Source: Pseudomonadota bacterium
GTDB lineage: Bacteria; Pseudomonadota; Gammaproteobacteria; Burkholderiales; Methylophilaceae
Length of the DNA: 64,000 nt
NCBI GenBank assembly: GCA_029782295.1
Contig: JAKOVB010000089.1
Span: 558,001 to 622,000 of the forward strand
Reading direction: 5' to 3'
The notes under the pieces were generated by a model. It had not been told where the DNA came from. It did no database searches and worked only from the letters and a program-made list of their open reading frames with translations. Shown in pieces: positions 38,862-45,955 of this stretch. Within the stretch, counting starts at the first letter, position 1. Every line of letters starts with the position of its first letter. The translations under genes and the position numbers were made by a program.

Positions 38862-40475
38862 ATGAAGGTCAATCTCCCAGTCACCGAAACAGAGCATTTT
38901 CTCGACCCAAGCAAACCCGTCGTCACCAAGACCGATCTCAAGGGCATCACGACCTACACCAACCAGTCCTTTATCGATATCAGCGGGTTCAGCCGCGAAG
39001 AAATCATCGGTGTGAGTCACAACATCGTGCGTCACCCGGACATGCCGCCCGAGGCTTTCGCCGATCTCTGGGAAACCATCCAGCACGGCCTGCCCTGGCG
39101 CGGCATCGTCAAGAACCGCCGCAAGAACGGCGACTTTTACTGGGTGGAGGCCTTCGTCACCCCGATCAAGGAAAAAGGCAAGATCGTCGGCTACATGTCC
39201 GTGCGCAATTGCCCATCGCGTCAGGATGTCGAAGCGGCAGAAAAACTTTACAAAGCGGTGCGTGGCGGCACAGCCACGATCCCGAGAACTTTCCGCAAGC
39301 CCTCTCCATTCCGTTCCATCCAGTTGCAAACCGGCATCATGTCGGGACTATCCTTAATGTCCGTTCTGGCGTTAGGCGTCATCCACCTTGCAGGACTTCA
39401 TCCCGGCCCATCCATCGTGACAATCCTGATCACCCTCGCCGCCGTCATGTCCATCGGAGCCATGCTGCGCTGGCGGCAGGTCATGCACCGGTTTGCGGGA
39501 AACGCGCTGGAGGCGATCGAACAGATCGCCGAGGGCAACCTGAACCACCGCGTCAAGCCTTGCGGGGCGACCGAACTCGACATGCTGCTGACGAACCTGG
39601 ATGCCATGCGCATCAACATGCGCGCCATCATCGCCGACATCATGTACTCGACCAAAACCATCGACGACATCTCGCTGTGGATCAAGCAGGAAATCCGGGA
39701 ACTGACCTCCCGCTCCGAAACCCAGGCGCAGCGAGCGACGCAGGTGACCGGCACGACAGAGAACATCAGCATCGCCACCGCCGACATTTCCGGGAATACC
39801 GACGAAACCGCCACTGCTGCAGCGCATGCCGAAGAAGTCGTGCAGGAGGGCAAGACCCAGATCGAGCACAGTATCGACTCCAGCACCCGCGTCGTCAGCG
39901 TGGTCGACACCTTGCGCGAACATCTGCTGGCGCTCAACCGTTCCATCGACGAGATCGGCAGCATCTCCACGATCATCACCGAAATCGCCGGCCAGACCAA
40001 CCTGCTGGCACTCAATGCCGCCATCGAGGCGGCCCGGGCTGGCGAGCAGGGACGCGGTTTTGCCGTCGTCGCGGACGAGGTGCGCAAGCTGGCTGAACGC
40101 ACCACGACCAGCGCGACCGAAATCAGCCGCATCGTCGACTCCGTTCATGTGGCCACCGACGTCTCGATCTCCTCCATGAACCAGGTTTCCGAGGAAGTTG
40201 CCGAAGGCAGCCGGATCATCCGCGCCAACCGCGAACAGTTGGAAGACATCCTGGAGGCCATTCGCCGCACTGCCGACATGGCCAACGTCAACGCCGACAT
40301 GCTCAAGCACCAGAAGGCGGCGACCGCTGACGTAGTCCTTCACATGGAGGAGATCCAGAAGCTGATGGAAGCGAATGTCCTGAGTGTCCGCGGCGTGGAA
40401 ACCATCGCCATCAATCTCCTGTCGAGAACCGCTGACGAACAACGCACGCTGGTCCAACATTTCGAGATCCAGTAA
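38862..40475 (+). CDS. Methyl-accepting chemotaxis protein with PAS domain, Aer-like
   Basis: A 537-residue chemoreceptor. An N-terminal PAS domain (about residues 20-125: [44 protein letters not shown]) resembles the FAD-binding PAS of Aer. Two short hydrophobic helices follow (about residues 160-205: [17 protein letters not shown] and [18 protein letters not shown]), then a HAMP-like linker and the signalling domain with the canonical hairpin tip ([41 protein letters not shown]). It probably senses redox or energy state. ATG 38862 has an AGGGGAA ribosome site (38849-38855). No sigma-28 promoter was found upstream. Confidence 0.9.
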   Translation: MKVNLPVTETEHFLDPSKPVVTKTDLKGITTYTNQSFIDISGFSREEIIGVSHNIVRHPDMPPEAFADLWETIQHGLPWRGIVKNRRKNGDFYWVEAFVTPIKEKGKIVGYMSVRNCPSRQDVEAAEKLYKAVRGGTATIPRTFRKPSPFRSIQLQTGIMSGLSLMSVLALGVIHLAGLHPGPSIVTILITLAAVMSIGAMLRWRQVMHRFAGNALEAIEQIAEGNLNHRVKPCGATELDMLLTNLDAMRINMRAIIADIMYSTKTIDDISLWIKQEIRELTSRSETQAQRATQVTGTTENISIATADISGNTDETATAAAHAEEVVQEGKTQIEHSIDSSTRVVSVVDTLREHLLALNRSIDEIGSISTIITEIAGQTNLLALNAAIEAARAGEQGRGFAVVADEVRKLAERTTTSATEISRIVDSVHVATDVSISSMNQVSEEVAEGSRIIRANREQLEDILEAIRRTADMANVNADMLKHQKAATADVVLHMEEIQKLMEANVLSVRGVETIAINLLSRTADEQRTLVQHFEIQ

Positions 40476-40500
40476 GCCCGCATGCGACCTCATGCCCATC

Positions 40501-40529
40501 GAGCGGCGGTGTATAATCGCCGCTCTTTT
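40501..40529 (+). terminator. Terminator hairpin with an internal TATAAT, before serB
   Basis: An 8-bp stem (GAGCGGCG at 40501-40508, CGCCGCTC at 40518-40525) and TTTT (40526-40529), 26 bases after the chemoreceptor stop. The 9-base loop contains TATAAT (40512-40517), which could also be the -10 element of serB. No good -35 element was found at the matching distance. Confidence 0.7.
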
Positions 40530-40549
40530 GTTTGCATTCATCAGACATC

Positions 40550-41389
40550 ATGCGTCTCGTCATCCAGGGCCCCAATCTTACTCCCGCACATCTCGACCAC
40601 CTGTCCGCACTGTGCAGCGCGGACACTGCCACCGAAGTCGCCCCACAGGCCTATACGATCACGACATCCTCTCGCATCGAGGCGGCTGCAGCCTACTGCG
40701 AGCCCCTAGGCATCGACCATGCCTTCGTACCGGACACACAGACCCTGGACAGCTTCGGCCTGGTGGTCATGGATATGGATTCAACGCTGATCAGCATCGA
40801 GTGCATCGACGAAATCGCGGACATGCAGGGCCTCAAGCCGCAGGTTGCAGCCATCACGGAAAGCGCCATGCGCGGTGAGATCGAGTTCGCTGAAAGCCTG
40901 CGCCGCCGGGTGGCCTTGCTTGAAGGTCTCGACGAATCCGCATTGCAGCGTGTCTACGATGAAAGGCTTCAACTGAATCCAGGCGCACAAATCTTGCTCG
41001 ATACGCTGAAAGCCCATGGCATCAAGACCATGCTCGTTTCAGGCGGATTCACCTTCTTTACCGATCGACTCAAACCCAGGGTTGGACTGGACTACGCGCA
41101 TGCAAACGTACTTGAAATCGTGGGTGGCAAACTCACCGGCAAGGTGCTGGGGGGAGTGCTGGATGCACAGGGAAAAGCTGACTGGCTAACCCGTGTGCGT
41201 GACGAACTGGGCTTGCGCAAGGAGCAGGTGATCGCCATCGGCGACGGTGCGAACGATCTCAAGATGATGGAAGCAGCAGGGGTGGGCATCGCCTATCACG
41301 CCAAGCCGATTGTACGTAGCCAGGCCACCTACGCGATCTCGCATTGCGGACTGGATGGGGTGGCCAACCTGTTCTCCATCCCCGGTTAG
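40550..41389 (+). CDS. serB: Phosphoserine phosphatase
   Basis: A 279-residue HAD-superfamily phosphatase that ends serine biosynthesis. The catalytic motif DMDSTLIS (nucleophile Asp) is preceded by a small N-terminal region of about 75 residues. Other motifs are VSGGFTFFTDRL, and IGDGANDLKMMEAAGVGIAYHAKP. The frame opens at 40532, but ATG 40550 (MRLVIQGPNLT) is the usual N-terminus. The product provides serine, the precursor of O-acetylserine used by CysK. It is convergent with the flagellar-region TPR gene; a short hairpin (41405-41427) separates the two stops. Confidence 0.95.
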   Translation: MRLVIQGPNLTPAHLDHLSALCSADTATEVAPQAYTITTSSRIEAAAAYCEPLGIDHAFVPDTQTLDSFGLVVMDMDSTLISIECIDEIADMQGLKPQVAAITESAMRGEIEFAESLRRRVALLEGLDESALQRVYDERLQLNPGAQILLDTLKAHGIKTMLVSGGFTFFTDRLKPRVGLDYAHANVLEIVGGKLTGKVLGGVLDAQGKADWLTRVRDELGLRKEQVIAIGDGANDLKMMEAAGVGIAYHAKPIVRSQATYAISHCGLDGVANLFSIPG

Positions 41390-41437
41390 AGCGGGCATGA
41401 TTCCCAACCTGGAGTTCACACAGGTTGCACGTCCAGC

Positions 41438-42631
41438 CTAGAAGCCCTTGAAAGCGCTCCGCCCGTCGATTTCGTCCGAGGAGGCATCCATCGAGCGACC
41501 GGAGGCATCCATGCCGGTAAACTTGAACACCACATGTTTAGGATCGACGGTCGCGTCACCGGTCGCATTTTGCGTCAGCACGAAATTCACGGTTGCCTGC
41601 ATTGTACTGGCGTTATAGATAATCGATACCGGTTTTGCCGGGAGGTTGACATCCTTCCCACCCCCGTATGCAGTCACGCTGTTGTTATAGTAACCGGCCG
41701 AAGCATTACGGCCTCTCGATATCGTCCAGTTGCTGATGGACGTGACGGATTTCATATCCATCTGAGTGTTGAACTGTATGCTCACCGAGAACGTCTTAGC
41801 CGCTCCAGGACTTGAAAGTTGGGCTGGATCCAGCATCCATAGCTGGGTATTTGGACCAAGGCTGGTATTGAAATTACCTTTGCCGTTATCCAGGAAAAGC
41901 ATTTTCGGGCGATTGATTTCAAATTGCAGGTCCGATGCGAGACTGGACCTCTGGCTCACCAGGGAATTCAACTGTTCAGTTGCCTCACTGGTCATGCCAA
42001 GCTTGGTGTAGGCGTATCCGAGTTCATAGTTAGCTGCTGGGAAATTGGATTTCACCAGCAGCGCATTTTTAAGTTCCTGCACAGCCTCGGGGTATTTCTG
42101 CTGTTTGTTATACAGCGCCCCAAGTGCGTAGAAGACGTTGCCATCCGAAGGTGCCATTCTTTGCACTTTCTTGAACTGGCTCTCCGCTTCCGACAGCCTA
42201 TCCTGCTGCATATACTGCATACCCAGCGTATATTCCGGAAGTGGATTTAAAGGGTCGATCCTGGCGGCCTGCTTGAATGTCGCTTCGGCTTCGTCGTAGC
42301 GCTTTGCCTGAAGATAGCTGTTACCGAGGCTGATCTGATACTCTGAATTCAAAGGATCTGTTTTGACGAGATCCTTAAATGCCTTGATAGCCTCTTCTTC
42401 TTTCCCCTGTGCGAGATTGAGGTTCCCGATATAGGTCAATGCAGTCGCATTTTGCGGGTCATAAGCCAGAGCCTGCCTGAATGCCGTGATCGCACTATCT
42501 TTACGGTTGTTCTGGAGCTCGCTTGCTGCCCGCTGGATGGAATATTGTGCGAGCTGGGAATACTGGGCGGACATATCCTGCCCCAGGACATCGAACGGGT
42601 TGCCAGTGGATGAAATGGGGCTGGATGCCAT
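41438..42631 (-). CDS. TPR protein with C-terminal beta-rich domain, flagellin-module gene
   Basis: A 397-residue protein. Residues about 25-240 form six TPR-like units (RAASELQNNRKDSAITAFRQAL, ALTYIGNLNLAQG, EYTLGMQYMQQ, NYELGYAYTKLG). The C-terminal 150 residues contain an Ig-like, Ser/Asn/Thr-rich domain (TFSVSIQFNTQMDMKSVTSISNW) similar in style to SbsA-type Ig domains. No signal peptide is visible. It starts 3 bases after flaF, so it is the last gene of the flagellin unit. A role in flagellin export or secretion chaperoning is inferred only from position. The region is visibly richer in A/T than the window average. Confidence 0.7.
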   Translation of the reverse strand: MASSPISSTGNPFDVLGQDMSAQYSQLAQYSIQRAASELQNNRKDSAITAFRQALAYDPQNATALTYIGNLNLAQGKEEEAIKAFKDLVKTDPLNSEYQISLGNSYLQAKRYDEAEATFKQAARIDPLNPLPEYTLGMQYMQQDRLSEAESQFKKVQRMAPSDGNVFYALGALYNKQQKYPEAVQELKNALLVKSNFPAANYELGYAYTKLGMTSEATEQLNSLVSQRSSLASDLQFEINRPKMLFLDNGKGNFNTSLGPNTQLWMLDPAQLSSPGAAKTFSVSIQFNTQMDMKSVTSISNWTISRGRNASAGYYNNSVTAYGGGKDVNLPAKPVSIIYNASTMQATVNFVLTQNATGDATVDPKHVVFKFTGMDASGRSMDASSDEIDGRSAFKGF

Positions 42632-42634
42632 CGG

Positions 42635-43036
42635 TCACGGGCCGACAGCTGGATTGGCAGTAGATGCCTGCATGTTCAGGCCTGCCGCAATATTTCTGTT
42701 AATCGCAATCAGGATATCTAACTTGGCTGGATCAGGGTAGCTGATTGCTTCGAAAGTACGCTTATCCACGAAAGCAGATAACATGAGAATATTCCGCCTG
42801 ATTTCATCCGGGACAGGATTTTCAGGATTCATCATTTCCGACTGGAATACCGTCCAGAGCTTCTGGTTGTATCTCAGACTTTCATCCAGTCGTGCTTCAC
42901 GCTCGGGCGAGGCCCAGTTTTGCTGAACTGCGAGAAGCTGTGCTGCCGATTTGATCAGCAAGCTTGCCTCAAGGTCACGGCCAGACAGCGTCGTCGACTC
43001 AACGGTCTGATATGCCTTCAAAGGGCTATTGTGCAT
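42635..43036 (-). CDS. flaF: Flagellar biosynthesis regulator FlaF
   Basis: A 133-residue FlaF-family protein: AYQTVESTTLSGRDLEASLLIKSAAQLLAVQ, then LDESLRYNQKLWTVFQSEM and the C-terminal LDILIAINRNIAAGL. In Caulobacter, FlaF is needed for flagellin synthesis and acts with FlbT. FlaF is almost always found in Alphaproteobacteria. The frame opens at 43057; ATG 43036 (MHNSPLKAYQT) is preferred. It overlaps the end of flbT by 11 bases, a typical flbT-flaF coupling. Confidence 0.88.
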   Translation of the reverse strand: MHNSPLKAYQTVESTTLSGRDLEASLLIKSAAQLLAVQQNWASPEREARLDESLRYNQKLWTVFQSEMMNPENPVPDEIRRNILMLSAFVDKRTFEAISYPDPAKLDILIAINRNIAAGLNMQASTANPAVGP

Positions 43037-43415
43037 TTTTGATGAGCTCCTGTTCAAAATCCACTAGCCGGCGTGCACACTTCAAAGCCTGGTAATATTT
43101 GCCACATGCCAAGTCATTGTTGATTTCGGCAATATACTCCACCGAACCGGGAATCATGACAAGAAGATCTTCGATCATTTGTCTGTAGTTTCGCTGGTAC
43201 ACAGCCAGATTACCCCGATCGATGTACATCAATTGTACGCAGAGATATAACTGCTTGCATGCAGTATCCGCATCCTGCTCAGCAATGATGTCGCGACCTC
43301 TCAGTAACGGGACGTCATTCAGGATAGTAAATTCTACCTGCTCATCCCCGTTCTGAACGACAGCACCCCCAATGAAAACCTTCTCATTGGGCTTCAAGTT
43401 AAGTTTTAGTGCCAC
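43026..43415 (-). CDS. flbT: Flagellar biosynthesis repressor FlbT
   Basis: A 129-residue FlbT-family protein, recognised by the N-terminal LKLNLKPNEKVFIGGAVVQNG, the internal LLRGRDIIAEQDADTACKQLYLCVQLMYID and the C-terminal KYYQALKCARRLVDFEQELI. FlbT destabilises flagellin mRNA in Caulobacter by acting on its 5' leader and so couples flagellin translation to assembly. It lies between the unknown gene and flaF in the same unit as flagellin. Confidence 0.88.
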   Translation of the reverse strand: MALKLNLKPNEKVFIGGAVVQNGDEQVEFTILNDVPLLRGRDIIAEQDADTACKQLYLCVQLMYIDRGNLAVYQRNYRQMIEDLLVMIPGSVEYIAEINNDLACGKYYQALKCARRLVDFEQELIKNAQ

Positions 43416-43424
43416 CAGTCGCCC

Positions 43425-44141
43425 TTAGAGCTGAGCCAGGACGTCGGAACTACCTGCCAGCCGCACTGCCCTGCCATTCAGCTGACCTGCAGCACTAGCG
43501 CTCACGGATTGCGCTTGCCGCTCATCAACCGGACGAGGCAGACCGGCTGCTGCCTCGGCAGAAGCTATCTGTTTTGCCTGAGCCTCCAGAGCTTGTCTCG
43601 CGGTCTTCACATCGGATTGAATGGCTTCCACCGCCTTACCGAATGCCAACACCGCAGCTTCGCTAGGAAACTTCTGATCGAGTGGAGGAAACTTATCCTT
43701 CTGCGGATAGAACACTGGCTGGAAATCTGCGCTCGCGGGTGGTATCACCATTGATTGCAGCTCCTTGCGCAAGCCGTCGATACTCTTGAGGTATTTCTCG
43801 CGATCCTCGTTGCCAGCCGGGAATGGCGGGTAGTTCTTCACCGCATCCACAGCCTCAGCCATTTTCTTCAGGATATCCTCAGCCTTATCCAAGCCTTTTC
43901 CAGCCTCCCGGACTGCTTGAGCAGACTGAGTAGCAACCTCTTTGCCGCCATCCAATGCAGCATAGGATCCGGATGCCGAATTGATACTTACCTTCTCATC
44001 GCCACCAGACTTATTGCTTTCTTTCCCGGTCACTCCAGGCAATGCTTGCCCTGCGCTGTCAGAGACTGAGGCAGGCGCATATCCAGAAGTGGTTTGCAAT
44101 GGCGCAAACCCCTTAGCTGTCATATTTAATTCGCTCACCAT
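43425..44141 (-). CDS. Unknown protein of the flagellin module (YPPFP motif)
   Basis: A 238-residue Ala/Ser-rich cytoplasmic-type protein with no signal peptide. The central segment NYPPFPAGNEDREKYLKSIDG, then LRKELQSMVIPP is distinctive and resembles a conserved segment of alphaproteobacterial proteins found beside flagellin genes; I cannot name a family. Coiled-coil-like helices flank it (KGLDKAEDILKKMAEAVDAVK; AIQSDVKTARQALEAQAKQIAS). It follows flagellin by 83 bases after an attenuator-like hairpin and has an AGGAG ribosome site. A role in flagellar filament assembly or flagellin expression is an inference from position. Confidence 0.6.
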   Translation of the reverse strand: MVSELNMTAKGFAPLQTTSGYAPASVSDSAGQALPGVTGKESNKSGGDEKVSINSASGSYAALDGGKEVATQSAQAVREAGKGLDKAEDILKKMAEAVDAVKNYPPFPAGNEDREKYLKSIDGLRKELQSMVIPPASADFQPVFYPQKDKFPPLDQKFPSEAAVLAFGKAVEAIQSDVKTARQALEAQAKQIASAEAAAGLPRPVDERQAQSVSASAAGQLNGRAVRLAGSSDVLAQL

Positions 44142-44162
44142 GTCATTCTCCTAATGAGTAAG

Positions 44163-44196
44163 GCCGGGGCGCCTCAAATGTCGAAACAGCCCCGGC
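44163..44196 (-). terminator. Attenuator-like inverted repeat between flagellin and the downstream genes
   Basis: An 8-bp GC-only inverted repeat (GCCGGGGC at 44163-44170, GCCCCGGC at 44189-44196) with an 18-base loop lies in the 83-base gap downstream of flagellin. There is no T tract on the minus strand, so it probably causes partial stopping or 3'-end stabilisation that keeps flagellin mRNA more abundant than its downstream genes. Confidence 0.5.
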
Positions 44197-44224
44197 AACA
44201 CCATCAGTTAACCCTCAAGTTACC

Positions 44225-45142
44225 TTAGAACAGTCTCAGGATCGCTTGAGCGGCTTGAGATGCGAGCGACAGAGAGGTCGTACCAAGCTGATTACGTGTC
44301 TGCAGCATCAGCATGTTCGCACCTTCTTCGTTCTGGTCAGCCAGCGTCAGGTTATCAGCACCGGCCTTTTCAATCGTCGTCATCTGGTTTGTGAAATCCA
44401 GACGGGCATTGACGATAGAGAGGTTACTTGCCAGCGTGGTCGCCTGAGTTTGCAGCACGGACAATGCAGCGGTAATACCATTACTGACAGCAGTCAGGTT
44501 CGCTGCAAGCGAGAAACCTGCAGCCGTACCATTACCTGCCTGGAACAGCGAAATCGTTGCCGCAGAACCGCCTGCAACGTTTGCTTGCAGCAGCGTAAAG
44601 TTACCAGCAGCCGCATCCACGCCGGTGTTGGTGGCAGAATCCAGCAGACCACTGAACATTGCATTGAAACCTGTCAGGGTCAGCTTGTTGGTCCCGGTTT
44701 CATTGAACAGAACATCCAGAGTCACAGTGGAACCATCCATGAAGTTGGTGCCCTTGTACTTGGAGTCCTTGATCAAGTTGTTAACCTGACCAATGATGGT
44801 ATTGAACTGCTTGTACAGATCGTCAAAGCCGGTCGTGGTCGTTGCTGCTGTTGCGATAATACCGTTTGCACTTTCCAGCAATGCCTTGACACCTTCAATA
44901 CCGGTGGTAGTGGCCTTGATCCCTTGCACGGCTTCCATCATGCCATCCTTACGGTTGGTCAGGTTGGTAGCACGAGTGGTATGCGCTGCTGCACTGAAGA
45001 AGTTGGTCGGGTTATCCAGTGCGGTATTGACCTTCTTACCGGTTGCCAGACGAGTCTGGGTACGGTCCAGCAGGTTTGCAGTTGCTTGAAGAGTGGTCAG
45101 GTTGGACCGCATCGCGGCGGTAAGTGTGACTTCGCTAGCCAT
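44225..45142 (-). CDS. Flagellin, alphaproteobacterial type
   Basis: A 305-residue flagellin. The N-terminal domain starts MASEVTLTAAMRSNLTTLQATANLL and carries TRLATGKKVNTALDNPTNFF; the C-terminal domain ends NQLGTTSLSLASQAAQAILRLF. The sequence MASEVTLTAAMRSNL and the missing SGLRINSAKDDAAG motif are typical of alphaproteobacterial flagellins and unlike beta/gamma FliC. The central D2/D3 region is short and rich in Thr and Ser, possible glycosylation sites for the adjacent Maf/legionaminic-acid genes. A consensus sigma-28 promoter lies at 45220-45246. The canonical flaG, fliD and fliS genes are not next to it. Confidence 0.92.
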   Translation of the reverse strand: MASEVTLTAAMRSNLTTLQATANLLDRTQTRLATGKKVNTALDNPTNFFSAAAHTTRATNLTNRKDGMMEAVQGIKATTTGIEGVKALLESANGIIATAATTTTGFDDLYKQFNTIIGQVNNLIKDSKYKGTNFMDGSTVTLDVLFNETGTNKLTLTGFNAMFSGLLDSATNTGVDAAAGNFTLLQANVAGGSAATISLFQAGNGTAAGFSLAANLTAVSNGITAALSVLQTQATTLASNLSIVNARLDFTNQMTTIEKAGADNLTLADQNEEGANMLMLQTRNQLGTTSLSLASQAAQAILRLF

Positions 45143-45171
45143 TTTAAGCTCCTAATTCTTAAGATTGAAAA

Positions 45172-45216
45172 CGGGAAATTCTTTCCCGCGTGTCATGGGG
45201 AGGTTGCCCATGACCA
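45172..45216 (-). promoter_or_regulatory. Structured flagellin leader, two stem-loops, candidate FlbT target
   Basis: The flagellin leader has two perfect inverted repeats: GTCATGGG/CCCATGAC (45194-45216, 7-base loop) and CGGGAAA/TTTCCCG (45172-45190, 5-base loop), followed by an AGGAG ribosome site 6 bases before ATG 45142. FlbT of Caulobacter acts on the 5' leader of flagellin mRNA, and a FlbT gene lies in this same unit, so these hairpins are candidate targets. The first hairpin begins about at the predicted transcription start and may be partly lost. Confidence 0.5.
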
Positions 45217-45219
45217 ATT

Positions 45220-45246
45220 ATCGGCAACAGGTCAGGTAACTTTAAT
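45220..45246 (-). promoter_or_regulatory. Sigma-28 (FliA) promoter of flagellin
   Basis: On the minus strand, TAAAGTTA (45246 to 45239), 11 bases, then GCCGATAA (45227 to 45220). The enterobacterial FliA consensus is TAAAGTTT-N11-GCCGATAA, so 15 of 16 fixed positions match. It lies about 80 bases upstream of the flagellin ATG. Confidence 0.93.
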
Positions 45247-45282
45247 TTTTTTCAGATCGACGTGCCGATCCCTCGGCAAGCC

Positions 45283-45924
45283 TTAATCCAAGGCCTTCGC
45301 ATCATCCAGCAAACGCCCCATGGCTTGCATGAGGAAATCAGGATTTCTTGCAAGAAGGTCCGCGTAATTTTGCCTCGCCTCCTCGAAGTCATGCTTCAGC
45401 TTGACGGCTTTTTCATAACAAAGCAGCGCCTCTTCCACCGCCCCCTGACTCTCGAGAATCACACCGAGGTTATTGATCGGATGAGGGTCACCCGGGGCAA
45501 GGTCAATGGCTTTTCGCAACATTCGTGTTGCCTCGTCGATCTCGTTCATCCCCGCCAGGGCCACCGCAAGATTGTTCATCGTCCCCGGAAAATCCGGTTG
45601 CAGTTCTAGTGTATGCTGGTATGCGGAAATCGCCTCCTCTCCCCGCCCCATCATTCTCAGCGCCTCTCCCAGGTCATTCCATGCCAGGGCATATGTCCCG
45701 TCGACCTCAATTGCTTTTCTTAACCAATGCTCCGCTTCTTCCAATCGACCCTGCCCCACACACAGCACACCAATCCCATGCAATGCCGGCAGGAATTCCG
45801 GGTTGGCTCCGAGGATGTCTTCAAAGATGACCCGGGCACTTTCGGCATCCCCCGCCAGCATAGTGGCATGAGCTGTCTCGATACGTTTATTGAGTCTGAC
45901 TTTCTCGAGCGGATCGATCTTCAA
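45283..45924 (-). CDS. TPR protein between Maf and flagellin
   Basis: A 213-residue protein made of about five TPR units (ALHGIGVLCVGQGRLEEAEHWL, LAWNDLGEALRMMGRGEEAI, MNNLAVALAGMNEIDEA, PINNLGVILESQGAVEEAL). There is no signal peptide or membrane segment. It starts 32 bases after Maf and ends 140 bases before the flagellin start, and it is transcribed in the same direction. TPR proteins often accompany flagellin-modification genes; a scaffold role in glycosylation is inferred from position. Confidence 0.8.
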   Translation of the reverse strand: MKIDPLEKVRLNKRIETAHATMLAGDAESARVIFEDILGANPEFLPALHGIGVLCVGQGRLEEAEHWLRKAIEVDGTYALAWNDLGEALRMMGRGEEAISAYQHTLELQPDFPGTMNNLAVALAGMNEIDEATRMLRKAIDLAPGDPHPINNLGVILESQGAVEEALLCYEKAVKLKHDFEEARQNYADLLARNPDFLMQAMGRLLDDAKALD

Positions 45925-45955
45925 TTTGAACTCCTATGATTTATTTCAGATGCAC

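Noticed and set aside
41405..41427. Hairpin between serB and the TPR gene as a bidirectional terminator
   Set aside because: The 7-bp stem (CAACCTG/CAGGTTG) has no T tract on either strand, so termination is not supported.
45265..45280. TGCCGA/TCGGCA hairpin after the TPR gene as a terminator
   Set aside because: Only 6 bp with a 4-base loop, and no T run directly after it on the minus strand.
44246..45286. Plus-strand frame opposite flagellin
   Set aside because: Antisense to an evident flagellin; no motifs of its own.
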